A DNA stretch of 64,000 nt from Weissella confusa (lineage in GTDB: Bacteria; Bacillota; Bacilli; Lactobacillales; Lactobacillaceae), in NCBI GenBank assembly GCA_014332815.1, contig JACSZT010000008.1, positions 273,398 through 337,397 on the forward strand, read 5' to 3'. Below are positions 57,965 through 64,000 of the stretch, piece after piece. The notes under the pieces were generated by a model. That model was not told the DNA's origin. It did no database searches and was given only the letters and a program-made list of their open reading frames with translations. The translations under genes were made by a program, and so were the position numbers. Within the stretch, counting starts at the first letter, position 1; the number at the start of each line of letters is the position of its first letter.

Positions 57965-58108
57965 CTATTCCATTAATTTGCTGATTGCCAACAAAGCTAG
58001 GCCAATGACAATCATGCCCAACCAAGGGGCAATTAAAAAGGCGCCTGCCGAAATAGACAGAGCGCCAAGGACAGATAGAATGTCCGCAATGATAAATCTA
58101 ATATTCAT
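57965..58108 (-). CDS. small two-helix membrane protein between terminase and portal (DUF1056-like)
   Basis: 47 aa from the ATG at 58108: two hydrophobic helices (FIIADILSVLGALSISAGAF and WLGMIVIGLALLAISKL). A small membrane protein at this place is usual in lactococcal and lactobacillus phages (DUF1056). Weak RBS. Function unknown. Confidence 0.6.
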   Translation of the reverse strand: MNIRFIIADILSVLGALSISAGAFLIAPWLGMIVIGLALLAISKLME

Positions 58109-58109
58109 A

Positions 58110-59873
58110 CTAGAACCCAAAACTTTCCGACTTGATGTAGTCTGCAATTTGCTCATCATTCATCCGTGAGTAATCACTCGCACTAGCATTAGCGCTAAAT
58201 GACTCGAAATGATAAATTGCGTCGTACAGCGCGTCAACTATTGCGTCGACAAGGTCAATTTTGTAAGTTGCCTTGTTCTTATCAATCTTGATTCCGTTGT
58301 TATCCGAAACAACAACCGCGTTCATTAATGACTTCTCCATCATTGGGTCGTCTAATCGTGTAACACGTTTTTCAACAAAGCTGTCTTGAAGCCATTTTGT
58401 CGGCTCATTCAACGAGATTGTTCCTTGTCGCACACCGACCATGTTCCAAGTTGTCGCTTCATCAATCGCTTTAATCAGCGCATAAGTGTGAGCCGCATCA
58501 TAAGCGAACTCCAGTACGTTTAGGTTGAACTTATCAACAAAATCCATCAACCAAGTGAAGATGAACTCATTGTCAATCAAGCCCTTTTCGTGTTGCGTGA
58601 CGTGAGCAAAACCAAGTTCTTCCATTTGACGATAATTGATTCCATCTTGCTTCTCTTTAGTCTCAATTGACCCGGCCTTGTGCCACGGAATAAACGAGTG
58701 TTGGTAGATATGCCATTTCTTTTTCCCATCAATCTCATACGGGAACACAAAGGCAAGAGCAGCATCATCGGAAGTCATAGAATTGTCGAACCCGATATAT
58801 ACGTCTCTAAAGTTCATATCAAAGCCAGCTATAACTGCGTTTTCCACTTCATCCATTTTGAATGCTGCATTTTGCTCTGCGTTCAACCACACATTCATAT
58901 TCTTAACCAAGAAATCGTTCAACTTACCTTCTGCCATCTTGGCGTTGCGTTCCGAAATCAATCCGTTCAGCAACTTGTCATGCTGTCCAGCAAGGCCCAG
59001 CAGTGGGTTTGACTTAATCCACTCGTCAGGCTCGAATACTTCATCTGGACTGTCTTGTGAGAACACTGCCATGAAGTAATCGTCCAATTCACCTTCGTTC
59101 TTCTCAATTGCTTCTGTAACCGTCTTAATATCCTCACGCAATGGTGCGTTAGGGTTTTGATATGCAGTTGAGATTTGGAAAAACAAAGCTTCTTCTTGCT
59201 TAATTTGTCCTGATGTAATCTTTCCAAACGCATCACGGTCTCTTTGGTCGCCAGCTTCGTCAAAGATGGCAGTAGTCGCGTGATACGAGTCAAACTTTCC
59301 ACCTTCTGCCGAAATGCGAACGATTTGATTGCGTTGTTTTAAGTTGAAAATATCCATAAAGCGCAATGTGACATCCGCCTGCATGCCTTTGAAAATTGTT
59401 GCAAGCATTCGTTCAATCGTGCCGGATATGTAGTTGAATAATTTCTTGGTTTGGTCGGATGTATTAGCGGCAGCAATGATATCTTGATTGTTCTTATCAC
59501 TTGATTGAACAAAGAAGTCATAAGCTGCCAAGATAGCCGCCAAATATGTCTTACCTTGACCACGCGCAATCGAAACAATCGCACGTCTGAACCGCTTACC
59601 GCCTGTTTTGTTGTTTCGCCAAGCGATAACTGACCCTAAGATGAAGATTTGCCAAGGCATTAACGGCATTGGCTCCCCAGTATCTGGATCAGGAACCCTT
59701 GATGCGAACATCAGAAAGCCTTCAAGAATATTTGCGTCGAAATGATAAGGAAAATTGTCTGTATTTTGTCGTTTCAGGTCTCGCAAATGCCGATTAGCTG
59801 CCAAAATAAGCAACTTTCCGGCTTTAATTTTGCCCGTTACAACGTCTTTGGCATATTGCGTCACAGCGTCCAT
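58110..59873 (-). CDS. phage terminase large subunit
   Basis: 587 aa. ATPase: SIARGQGKTYLAAI (Walker A), ATTAIFDEAGDQRD (Walker B) and a Ser/Thr coupling motif; nuclease: GFDNSMTSDDAAL and FAYDAAHTYALI acidic residues, plus LVDAIVDALYDA near the end. Terminase_1/YmfN type that goes with P27 small subunits and HK97 heads. Start overlaps the small subunit stop by one base (TAATG). Confidence 0.95.
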   Translation of the reverse strand: MDAVTQYAKDVVTGKIKAGKLLILAANRHLRDLKRQNTDNFPYHFDANILEGFLMFASRVPDPDTGEPMPLMPWQIFILGSVIAWRNNKTGGKRFRRAIVSIARGQGKTYLAAILAAYDFFVQSSDKNNQDIIAAANTSDQTKKLFNYISGTIERMLATIFKGMQADVTLRFMDIFNLKQRNQIVRISAEGGKFDSYHATTAIFDEAGDQRDRDAFGKITSGQIKQEEALFFQISTAYQNPNAPLREDIKTVTEAIEKNEGELDDYFMAVFSQDSPDEVFEPDEWIKSNPLLGLAGQHDKLLNGLISERNAKMAEGKLNDFLVKNMNVWLNAEQNAAFKMDEVENAVIAGFDMNFRDVYIGFDNSMTSDDAALAFVFPYEIDGKKKWHIYQHSFIPWHKAGSIETKEKQDGINYRQMEELGFAHVTQHEKGLIDNEFIFTWLMDFVDKFNLNVLEFAYDAAHTYALIKAIDEATTWNMVGVRQGTISLNEPTKWLQDSFVEKRVTRLDDPMMEKSLMNAVVVSDNNGIKIDKNKATYKIDLVDAIVDALYDAIYHFESFSANASASDYSRMNDEQIADYIKSESFGF

Positions 59874-60244
59874 TACTTTTCCCCCTTAAACATCTTGATA
59901 ATGTCCTCGGAAGCATCAATTTCAACTGGTGCAACATCCTTCGGCAACAGTCCATTCAACTCTTTCACCAGCGCAGTCCAGCGATTGATAACCGATACAT
60001 AAGACTTTTGCGCTGGGTTTTCTCGCATCATCTTCTGGCTACCATTCTCAAACAGAACGATCGGTCCATTTTCAATGATGTCTTCTTGCAGAGTTTGAAG
60101 ATTAACGGTGGCGAATGCTAGTTGGTCAACAATAGCTTTCTTAACGTCCTCTTTTTCTTCGGGAACGTCAGAAAACGCCTTGTTGAAATATGTTTTTGAT
60201 TTAGCGACATGCGCTTTGAATTCTTTCGGGCTAATTTCTGACAC
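59873..60244 (-). CDS. phage terminase small subunit, P27 family
   Basis: 123 aa starting with GTG at 60244; the Shine-Dalgarno is a G-run (GAGGGGGG) merging with the start, an unusually short spacing. Helical, with the P27 hallmark MRENPAQKSYVSVINRWTALV. It recognises the packaging site for the large subunit. Confidence 0.87.
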   Translation of the reverse strand: MSEISPKEFKAHVAKSKTYFNKAFSDVPEEKEDVKKAIVDQLAFATVNLQTLQEDIIENGPIVLFENGSQKMMRENPAQKSYVSVINRWTALVKELNGLLPKDVAPVEIDASEDIIKMFKGEK

Positions 60245-60341
60245 CCCCCCTCATACGAAAAATTGGCTCGCTATGGAAAACGAGACTACTGCATCGGTTC
60301 TCCGTTGCCTAACCATAGGCCCCCTATCAGACGTCGAAATT
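60245..60341. other. candidate cos region between HNH gene and small terminase gene
   Basis: A 97-bp gene-free gap in an otherwise tightly packed operon. It is flanked by HNH nuclease and terS, where cos sites lie in HK97-type phages of Gram-positive bacteria. Contains GGCCCCCTATC and a C7 run (60244-60250). No cohesive ends can be defined from sequence alone. Confidence 0.4.
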
Positions 60342-60827
60342 TCAATTCTCAGCCGTTTTAAACACAAAATCGAGTAAATGGTAATCTCTCACTCGAACGG
60401 CGTCAGAATTGATTTTATTGCGTTGTCCAGTGCCGTAATAAGATTGTTCCCACTTAGTCTTCATGTTGTGGTGTATGTTGCATGCAGCCGCTAGGTTATT
60501 CATATCCAAACTAAGTTCCGGTGCAATCTCGCGCGGAACAATGTGGTCAACCATGTCGGCTGGTGATGTTGTACCAACTAATTCACAGTATTGGCAGAGA
60601 CCATCGTCACGTTCCATTACTGCTTGTCTTGTCTGTCTCCATACTGGCTTACGATAGAATGCATTGCGTTCTGCACGTTCTGTGTCTGCCTTACGCTTAT
60701 GGTCGTATTGTCTGTCGACCATATGATCACGCGTTACGTCTCTCTGGTGAACACCACAGTATCTTTGACCTATCGGAACCATAACGTGACAACCAGGTTC
60801 AGTACACCTATGTAATCTTCGTCCCAT
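60342..60827 (-). CDS. phage HNH endonuclease
   Basis: 161 aa. N-terminal zinc-ribbon-like CTEPGCH...YCGVH, then the HNH core: CQYCELVGT, MVDHIVPREIAPELSLDMNNLAAACNIHHNMKT (His-Asn-His). Beside terminase, where HNH proteins are needed for cos cleavage in several phages. RBS GGGAGGTG. Confidence 0.92.
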   Translation of the reverse strand: MGRRLHRCTEPGCHVMVPIGQRYCGVHQRDVTRDHMVDRQYDHKRKADTERAERNAFYRKPVWRQTRQAVMERDDGLCQYCELVGTTSPADMVDHIVPREIAPELSLDMNNLAAACNIHHNMKTKWEQSYYGTGQRNKINSDAVRVRDYHLLDFVFKTAEN

Positions 60828-60861
60828 CTATTCACCTCCCGGTTATTTCGTCTCTAAATAA

Positions 60862-61443
60862 TCACCATTTTTGTCTTTGAATTAGTCCTAGAATTTCAAC
60901 AGTTATTCCATCGTGTTCAGGACCAGCAACTGTTATCGTTGAAAAAACATTCTTTTCATAAGCTTCGTAAATTACATCATGGCTCCAAATACTATCAAAA
61001 TTTGTATGTCCTATTTCCCTAAATTTAACTATTTCATTTGGTGCTATCAATCTAAGATTATTCTTATCCGTGTTAGAGAATGCTAACCCAATGCCAGAAT
61101 AATTGTGTACTATTGTTTTTTCCCAAGCGAACGGCTTATTGCCAGCATTGTATATAGTAAATTCAAGTCCAACCTTACTAGACTCTCCTACGATATAGAC
61201 CAGCGAAGCACTACTTATATGCAAATCGACGTATTTCTCTTCCTTAGCACTAGCTAAATAAAGAGAAACAGCAACAGCACCTATTGTCCCTAAAGCACTA
61301 AACCAATCAGCCAATGATCCCGTATCTATCATAGTTCCGATGTAGAAAGACATGACGCCCATTCCAGCAACGAAACCAACAATCAACGCAGATGATATAC
61401 CAGCATTTCTTGGATTAAACAACCAATTTAAAAATTTACGCAT
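60862..61443 (-). CDS. unknown two-helix membrane protein in the prophage
   Basis: 193 aa from the ATG at 61443 (GGAGG eight bases upstream). Two membrane helices (residues ~15-37 and 47-64: AGISSALIVGFVAGMGVMSF, WFSALGTIGAVAVSLYLA) and a beta-rich soluble part of about 125 residues. Low GC versus the neighbouring structural genes. No family recognised; the SALGTIGAVAVSLYLA helix is seen in many unannotated defence- or phage-linked membrane proteins. It may be cargo rather than packaging. Confidence 0.7.
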   Translation of the reverse strand: MRKFLNWLFNPRNAGISSALIVGFVAGMGVMSFYIGTMIDTGSLADWFSALGTIGAVAVSLYLASAKEEKYVDLHISSASLVYIVGESSKVGLEFTIYNAGNKPFAWEKTIVHNYSGIGLAFSNTDKNNLRLIAPNEIVKFREIGHTNFDSIWSHDVIYEAYEKNVFSTITVAGPEHDGITVEILGLIQRQKW

Positions 61444-61501
61444 AACCACTACCTCCAAGAAGATAGCTTACACCTAAAATTATCAATTAAAAAAGCAAAA
61501 T

Positions 61502-61534
61502 AAAAACCGTGCGCTCACATATCTGGAGCCACGG
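61502..61534 (-). terminator. terminator upstream of the 60862-61443 gene
   Basis: Minus strand: CCGTGGCTC / GAGCGCACGG imperfect stem followed by TTTTTATTTT. It separates the tRNA unit from the late genes. Confidence 0.65.
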
Positions 61535-61650
61535 CATGCTTTATTTCAACTTTTCTACTCTATCATAATAACTTGGATCGCCCGCACCTTGCACGCGGCA
61601 CTTATGAACCATATACGCGCTTTTTCTTCGTAAAATTAGTCAAAATAAAA

Positions 61651-61681
61651 TAAAAAGGTAACAATCTAACTGATTGCTACC
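61651..61681 (-). terminator. terminator of the csbD-tRNA unit
   Basis: Minus strand: GGTAGCAATC / GATTGTTACC stem with AGTTA loop, then TTTTTATTTT, 12 bases after tRNA-Leu. Confidence 0.85.
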
Positions 61682-61692
61682 TGATGTGAATA

Positions 61693-61774
61693 TGCCGATA
61701 GTGGGATTCGAACCCACAACCAATTAAGGGACGGATTTTAAGTCCGCTGCGTATGCCAGTTCCGCCATATCGGC
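61693..61774 (-). tRNA. tRNA-Leu (anticodon TAA)
   Basis: 82 nt class II tRNA: acceptor GCCGATA/TATCGGC, long variable arm, anticodon loop CTTAAAA (TAA, reads UUA), T arm GGGTTCGAATCCC. CCA is not encoded. It lies inside the prophage. Confidence 0.95.
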
Positions 61775-61786
61775 TTATAAAAGCAA

Positions 61787-61854
61787 AGATTGATAGACAT
61801 CTGGGTGAGTGTTGTGGCCATATAGGGATGAAAAGGCCTAAGATCTATCAATCT
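61787..61854 (-). other. tRNA-sized stem-loop between two tRNAs
   Basis: An exact 11-bp inverted repeat (AGATTGATAGA / TCTATCAATCT) closes a 68-nt element with a small inner GGCC/GGCC helix. No T-loop or anticodon arm. It could be a processing signal or a small RNA. Confidence 0.55.
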
Positions 61855-61860
61855 ATGCCA

Positions 61861-61934
61861 TGTTCCCTACTGGTCTCGAACCAGTGACCGGACGGTTATG
61901 AGCCGTCTGCTCTAACCAACTGAGCTAAAGGAAC
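61861..61934 (-). tRNA. tRNA-Ile2 (anticodon CAT, lysidine type)
   Basis: 74 nt, acceptor GTTCCTT/AGGGAAC. Body TTTAGCTCAGTTGGTTAGAGC and arm ACGGCTCATAACCGT match tRNA-Ile2(CAU) of Firmicutes rather than elongator or initiator Met, so C34 is presumably converted to lysidine by TilS and reads AUA. No encoded CCA. Confidence 0.9.
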
Positions 61935-61939
61935 AAAAG

Positions 61940-61978
61940 AATACTTCCAAATACAGCGAGTACGCATTCGGAAGTATT
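61940..61978 (-). terminator. hairpin between csbD and tRNA-Ile2
   Basis: AATACTTCC / GGAAGTATT outer stem with additional weak inner pairs, followed on the minus strand by CTTTTG. A processing or partial termination signal that lets some transcription reach the tRNAs. Confidence 0.55.
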
Positions 61979-61983
61979 AAAAA

Positions 61984-62190
61984 TTACTTATCAAACTTTT
62001 CCTTGATGTCTTCAACTGCATCTTCTGCAGCATCCTTAACATCTCCAAAGGCATCCTTGGCCTTACCCAATAGTCCTTGGACCTTACCTTCTACCTCACG
62101 AGTTTCATCTCCAGTAACCTTACCTTCAACTTCCTTCGCCTTACCTGCTACTTGATCCTTTGCGCCATCAATCTTGTCTTCTAAAGCCAT
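61984..62190 (-). CDS. CsbD family stress protein
   Basis: 68 aa, hydrophilic, charged: KIDGAKDQVAGKAKEVEGKV, TREVEGKVQGLLGKAKD, then an acidic helix. The CsbD family is general-stress related in Bacillus (sigma B) and lactic acid bacteria. RBS GAGGGGG. First gene of a unit with its own promoter, within a prophage, so probably a cargo (moron) gene. Confidence 0.88.
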   Translation of the reverse strand: MALEDKIDGAKDQVAGKAKEVEGKVTGDETREVEGKVQGLLGKAKDAFGDVKDAAEDAVEDIKEKFDK

Positions 62191-62233
62191 GATCGTACCC
62201 CCTCAGGTTATCTATAATATGTTACACACAAAT

Positions 62234-62260
62234 AGTATATCCACTTGGTTAAATAGTCAA
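62234..62260 (-). promoter_or_regulatory. promoter of the csbD-tRNA unit
   Basis: Minus strand: TTGACT (62260-62255) and TATACT (62239-62234), near-consensus hexamers at a short 15-bp spacing; TACTAT two bases on gives 17 bp. It is 44 bases before the csbD ATG. Confidence 0.6.
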
Positions 62261-62380
62261 TAAATAATTAATAAGTTGCGCAACTAATAACTGCTGCTTT
62301 CCTTAACTCGCAGATCATCAACGTCAGAAAAATTATCAGCGAACAACAGAAACGCTTCATCGATAATCTCTTGACCACGT

Positions 62381-62686
62381 CTAGTGCTGTAACCATTCTA
62401 AGTGTCGGACGTATCGCAACCACATGAAGTGCCTGTGTGGCTGTGTCATAACCTTGATGGCATGGACAACGGCATCGTAGTAGTACACAGCGTTAGCGTG
62501 ATTAGTAAATCGTTCATCGTTAGCATTACCAAATGATCGTGCACTTGGCATGTCTGAAATTTCAACTGACTTCAAATCAACATATCCCATATCAGCCATG
62601 TTAACAATACGTGGCCACTCACTATCAAAAAACTCTCGAACCGCTTCTCTTGTTGCCTTCTCATTCACCGCTGGTAAAAGTGCCAT
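62381..62686 (-). CDS. ArpU-family phage regulator, apparently truncated by a frameshift
   Basis: 101 aa. MALLPAVNEKATREAVREFFDSEWPRIVNMA, ISDMPSARSFGN and IKVMTQPHRHFMWLRYV are the ArpU pattern (late-gene transcriptional regulators of Gram-positive phages, ~130-145 aa). The frame ends early at 62381, but another frame continues from about 62397 to a stop at 62284 with NGYSTRRGQEIIDEAFLLFADNF, the expected C-terminal ArpU helix. So an indel around 62395-62400 has split the gene. RBS GGAGG. Confidence 0.75.
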   Translation of the reverse strand: MALLPAVNEKATREAVREFFDSEWPRIVNMADMGYVDLKSVEISDMPSARSFGNANDERFTNHANAVYYYDAVVHAIKVMTQPHRHFMWLRYVRHLEWLQH

Positions 62687-62743
62687 TCCCTACGTCCTCC
62701 GAACCATGTTAAAATGAACTTACTCCCTAAATTCTTTTACATG

Positions 62744-62775
62744 GCGCTGGACTTCTGTCTGGCGCTTTTTTGTTT
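62744..62775 (+). terminator. plus-strand terminator-like hairpin
   Basis: GCGCTGGAC / GTCTGGCGC 9-bp stem, TTCT loop, followed by T6 on the plus strand, opposite to all nearby genes. Confidence 0.55.
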
Positions 62776-62962
62776 ATCCTTCTACTACCCAATAGTAATA
62801 GCCAACTAACCACTTGCTGACCATATGTTTGATGAGCCACTTGCTACTTGTACGATATGCCTGGCGCTTGTTCCACGTCCGCGCAATCACACGCTTACCT
62901 TCTGGCGTATAAGCGAGTTTGAAGTAGCCTTGCTTATCTCGGAAATAGTAATACTTACGCAT
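62774..62962 (-). CDS. small phage protein, unknown
   Basis: 62 aa from ATG 62962; very aromatic and basic (RKYYYFRDKQGYFKLAYTPE, KWLVGYYYWVVEG). Overlaps the upstream small gene by eight bases. Early/middle-region phage protein without recognised family. Confidence 0.6.
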   Translation of the reverse strand: MRKYYYFRDKQGYFKLAYTPEGKRVIARTWNKRQAYRTSSKWLIKHMVSKWLVGYYYWVVEG

Positions 62963-63092
62963 GATCATCCAACTCAATCTGCTTCAATGCTTCACGCGCT
63001 TCGTTGTAACCAACGTCTTTACGGAACTCCCACCAGTTTAGGTATCCATGGTCTTTTGCGTATTTCTTCATCTGCTTTGCAGTCACTCCCAT
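62955..63092 (-). CDS. small phage protein, unknown (45 aa)
   Basis: 45 aa from ATG 63092 with GGTAGGA upstream (ATG 63101 possible). GVTAKQMKKYAKDHGYLNWWE then an amphipathic helix. Coupled to the following gene by overlap. No family. Confidence 0.6.
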   Translation of the reverse strand: MGVTAKQMKKYAKDHGYLNWWEFRKDVGYNEAREALKQIELDDHA

Positions 63093-63103
63093 GATTACCA
63101 TTC

Positions 63104-63262
63104 CTACCGTTCTACCAAATCTGCTGTGCGAACAATTTCATACGCATTCCCGTTGTAATATGTTCGCAGTAGTTCCAAATCATCACCACCAGAAACTGGC
63201 TTGTGGAACCTGCCACCCATGTTCTTGTTGAACACAATGTACTTTGGCGTCTTCTTACCCAT
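63104..63262 (-). CDS. small phage protein, unknown (52 aa)
   Basis: 52 aa, RBS GGAGGTG. Starts GKKTPKYIVFNKNMGGRFHKP and ends EIVRTADLVER. No family recognised; part of the compact early/middle gene run. Confidence 0.6.
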   Translation of the reverse strand: MGKKTPKYIVFNKNMGGRFHKPVSGGDDLELLRTYYNGNAYEIVRTADLVER

Positions 63263-63277
63263 GTCGTCACACCTCCA

Positions 63278-63592
63278 TCAATTCAACGTCTGCCAAACGA
63301 TTAACATTATTGCGATTAGCAAACCTGTTTCCAAACCGATAACCACGTTCAAAACAATTTCATGCTTGCGTAACTCTTTCCAAAGGACAAAGTCATTTGT
63401 ACCGAGCGTAGTAAGTGTGTTGATGGTATCCCTGGTAGCTTCCATGCGTTCCTCGCGCTCACTCTCAATCGTATTTAACAAGAATCGATCGCTTTGTACT
63501 CGGTTGTCAGCTTCAACGTATGACCCCTGGACCGAAGTACCAGCCAAACTAAGCCTGGCTAATTCGGCATTTGCTTGTTCTTCATTTTTCAC
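63278..63592 (-). CDS. phage coiled-coil protein with C-terminal membrane helix
   Basis: 104 aa from GTG 63592 (GGAG upstream). Helical, Glu/Arg-rich (LLNTIESEREERMEATRDTINTL), then one C-terminal membrane helix (VLNVVIGLETGLLIAIMLIVW), a tail-anchored topology. No family recognised. Confidence 0.65.
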   Translation of the reverse strand: MKNEEQANAELARLSLAGTSVQGSYVEADNRVQSDRFLLNTIESEREERMEATRDTINTLTTLGTNDFVLWKELRKHEIVLNVVIGLETGLLIAIMLIVWQTLN

Positions 63593-63622
63593 CGTAAATC
63601 TCCTTCAAATTGTTCAGCGTCA

Positions 63623-63769
63623 TTACTTCTCCTCCATCTCAATCCATGCATTAATTCCTTCGCTACGCTTACTGTTACGCAGTTGATTGGCCAGTTGCAT
63701 GTTCACAACGTGTTGGTGAATATCCTTCTTCTTGCCATTGATCACTTCTTGCCACTTAACGATAATCAT
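63623..63769 (-). CDS. small phage protein, unknown (48 aa)
   Basis: 48 aa from ATG 63769, RBS GGAGG. IIVKWQEVINGKKKDIHQH..NMQLANQLRNSK; a beta-strand then a helix. No family. Confidence 0.55.
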   Translation of the reverse strand: MIIVKWQEVINGKKKDIHQHVVNMQLANQLRNSKRSEGINAWIEMEEK

Positions 63770-63821
63770 CTTATTTCCTCCATACGGGCTCACAGTCTTT
63801 TGCACCCTTGGCTGTTTACGT

Positions 63822-64000
63822 TTAGTCGACTTCTTCTGCTACGTCGTTCTTAAGAACAATCAGTTGATTCAATCCCTCGATATATTTAATTGACTCATCT
63901 GCCTTATGCTCCAAGTCTCGAATGCGTTCAACCGTCATTTTGTAGAAGTTGTCTGCATCTTCTTCGCTAGTGTCATAGGATAGGTATGCAAATTTTGCAC
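63822..64000 (-). CDS. phage coiled-coil protein, 5' end beyond the window
   Basis: Open to the window edge (59 codons visible). YDTSEEDADNFYKMTVERIR then LEHKADESIKYIEGLNQLI, a helical heptad pattern; ends VAEEVD. No family recognised. Confidence 0.55.
   Translation of the reverse strand, partial: AKFAYLSYDTSEEDADNFYKMTVERIRDLEHKADESIKYIEGLNQLIVLKNDVAEEVD

Noticed and set aside
61787..61854. third tRNA gene between the two tRNAs
   Set aside because: No T-loop, D-loop or anticodon arm; only the outer helix is tRNA-like in size.
61861..61934. initiator or elongator tRNA-Met
   Set aside because: Anticodon stem and body match tRNA-Ile2; no initiator-type GGG/CCC stem.
63201..63686. 161-codon plus-strand frame in the early phage region
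   Set aside because: Lies opposite several small minus-strand genes that have good RBSs; product shows no domain.
39452..64000. phage integrase
   Set aside because: No tyrosine or serine recombinase is encoded here; it is expected beyond the right edge.

Overview
The window looks like a chromosome segment of a Gram-positive lactic acid bacterium (Lactobacillales), most likely Leuconostocaceae such as Weissella. This rests on gene content and synteny: accBCDA, pcrA-ligA-camS, rlmL-like/rnpB/gpsB/ypsA divergent from recU-ponA-dnaD, CcpA-type cre sites, ecsAB-hit and an FMN lactate oxidase. The genus is an inference from memory of such genomes; no 16S or marker search was possible.

Host part, 1 to about 39.8 kb. 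Bases 1-20.9 kb hold mostly single genes or short operons, many ended by a clear intrinsic terminator: a DUF421/DUF3290 membrane pair, a CPBP protease, an AEC transporter, a degenerate ADP-ribosylglycohydrolase-like protein, YslB, trmB-ecsBA, hit, two NagB/Pgl-like paralogues, a peptide transporter, a pentapeptide-repeat protein, lactate oxidase, a DHH phosphoesterase, a phospho-beta-glucosidase and a secreted carboxylesterase. Three genes (oxidase, glucosidase, esterase) have near-perfect cre sites, pointing to catabolite control. From 21 to 39.5 kb come informational and envelope genes: acetyl-CoA carboxylase (accBCDA), uvrB, a YfbR-like nucleotidase, camS-ligA-pcrA, an RlmL-like methyltransferase, RNase P RNA, gpsB, ypsA, recU, ponA and dnaD.

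Prophage part, about 39.83 kb to beyond 64 kb. Nearly everything is on the minus strand, so the phage reads right to left: small early/middle genes (62.8-64 kb), an ArpU-like late regulator that appears frameshifted, a CsbD-tRNA-Ile2-tRNA-Leu cassette with its own promoter and terminator, an HNH nuclease, P27-type small and large terminase, portal, HK97 protease and capsid, connector genes, tail tube, tail chaperone with a -1 frameshift, tape measure, Dit, a very large tail-spike protein, holin region and a signal-peptide-bearing GH25 endolysin. This is a siphovirus of HK97-like head organisation. The integrase and the far attachment site are outside the window.

The most interesting locus is at the host-proximal end of the prophage (39.95-41.15 kb). 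A HEPN-motif Abi_2 (AbiD/AbiF-type) gene is driven by a perfect consensus promoter that runs straight into an intrinsic terminator in the leader, and the whole unit is bracketed by two 39-bp terminator-like repeats (35/39 identical). It looks like a self-contained phage-defence cassette, possibly a small RNA plus HEPN toxin pair. A second cargo unit, CsbD plus two tRNAs with an unexplained tRNA-sized stem-loop between them, sits at 61.65-62.26 kb.
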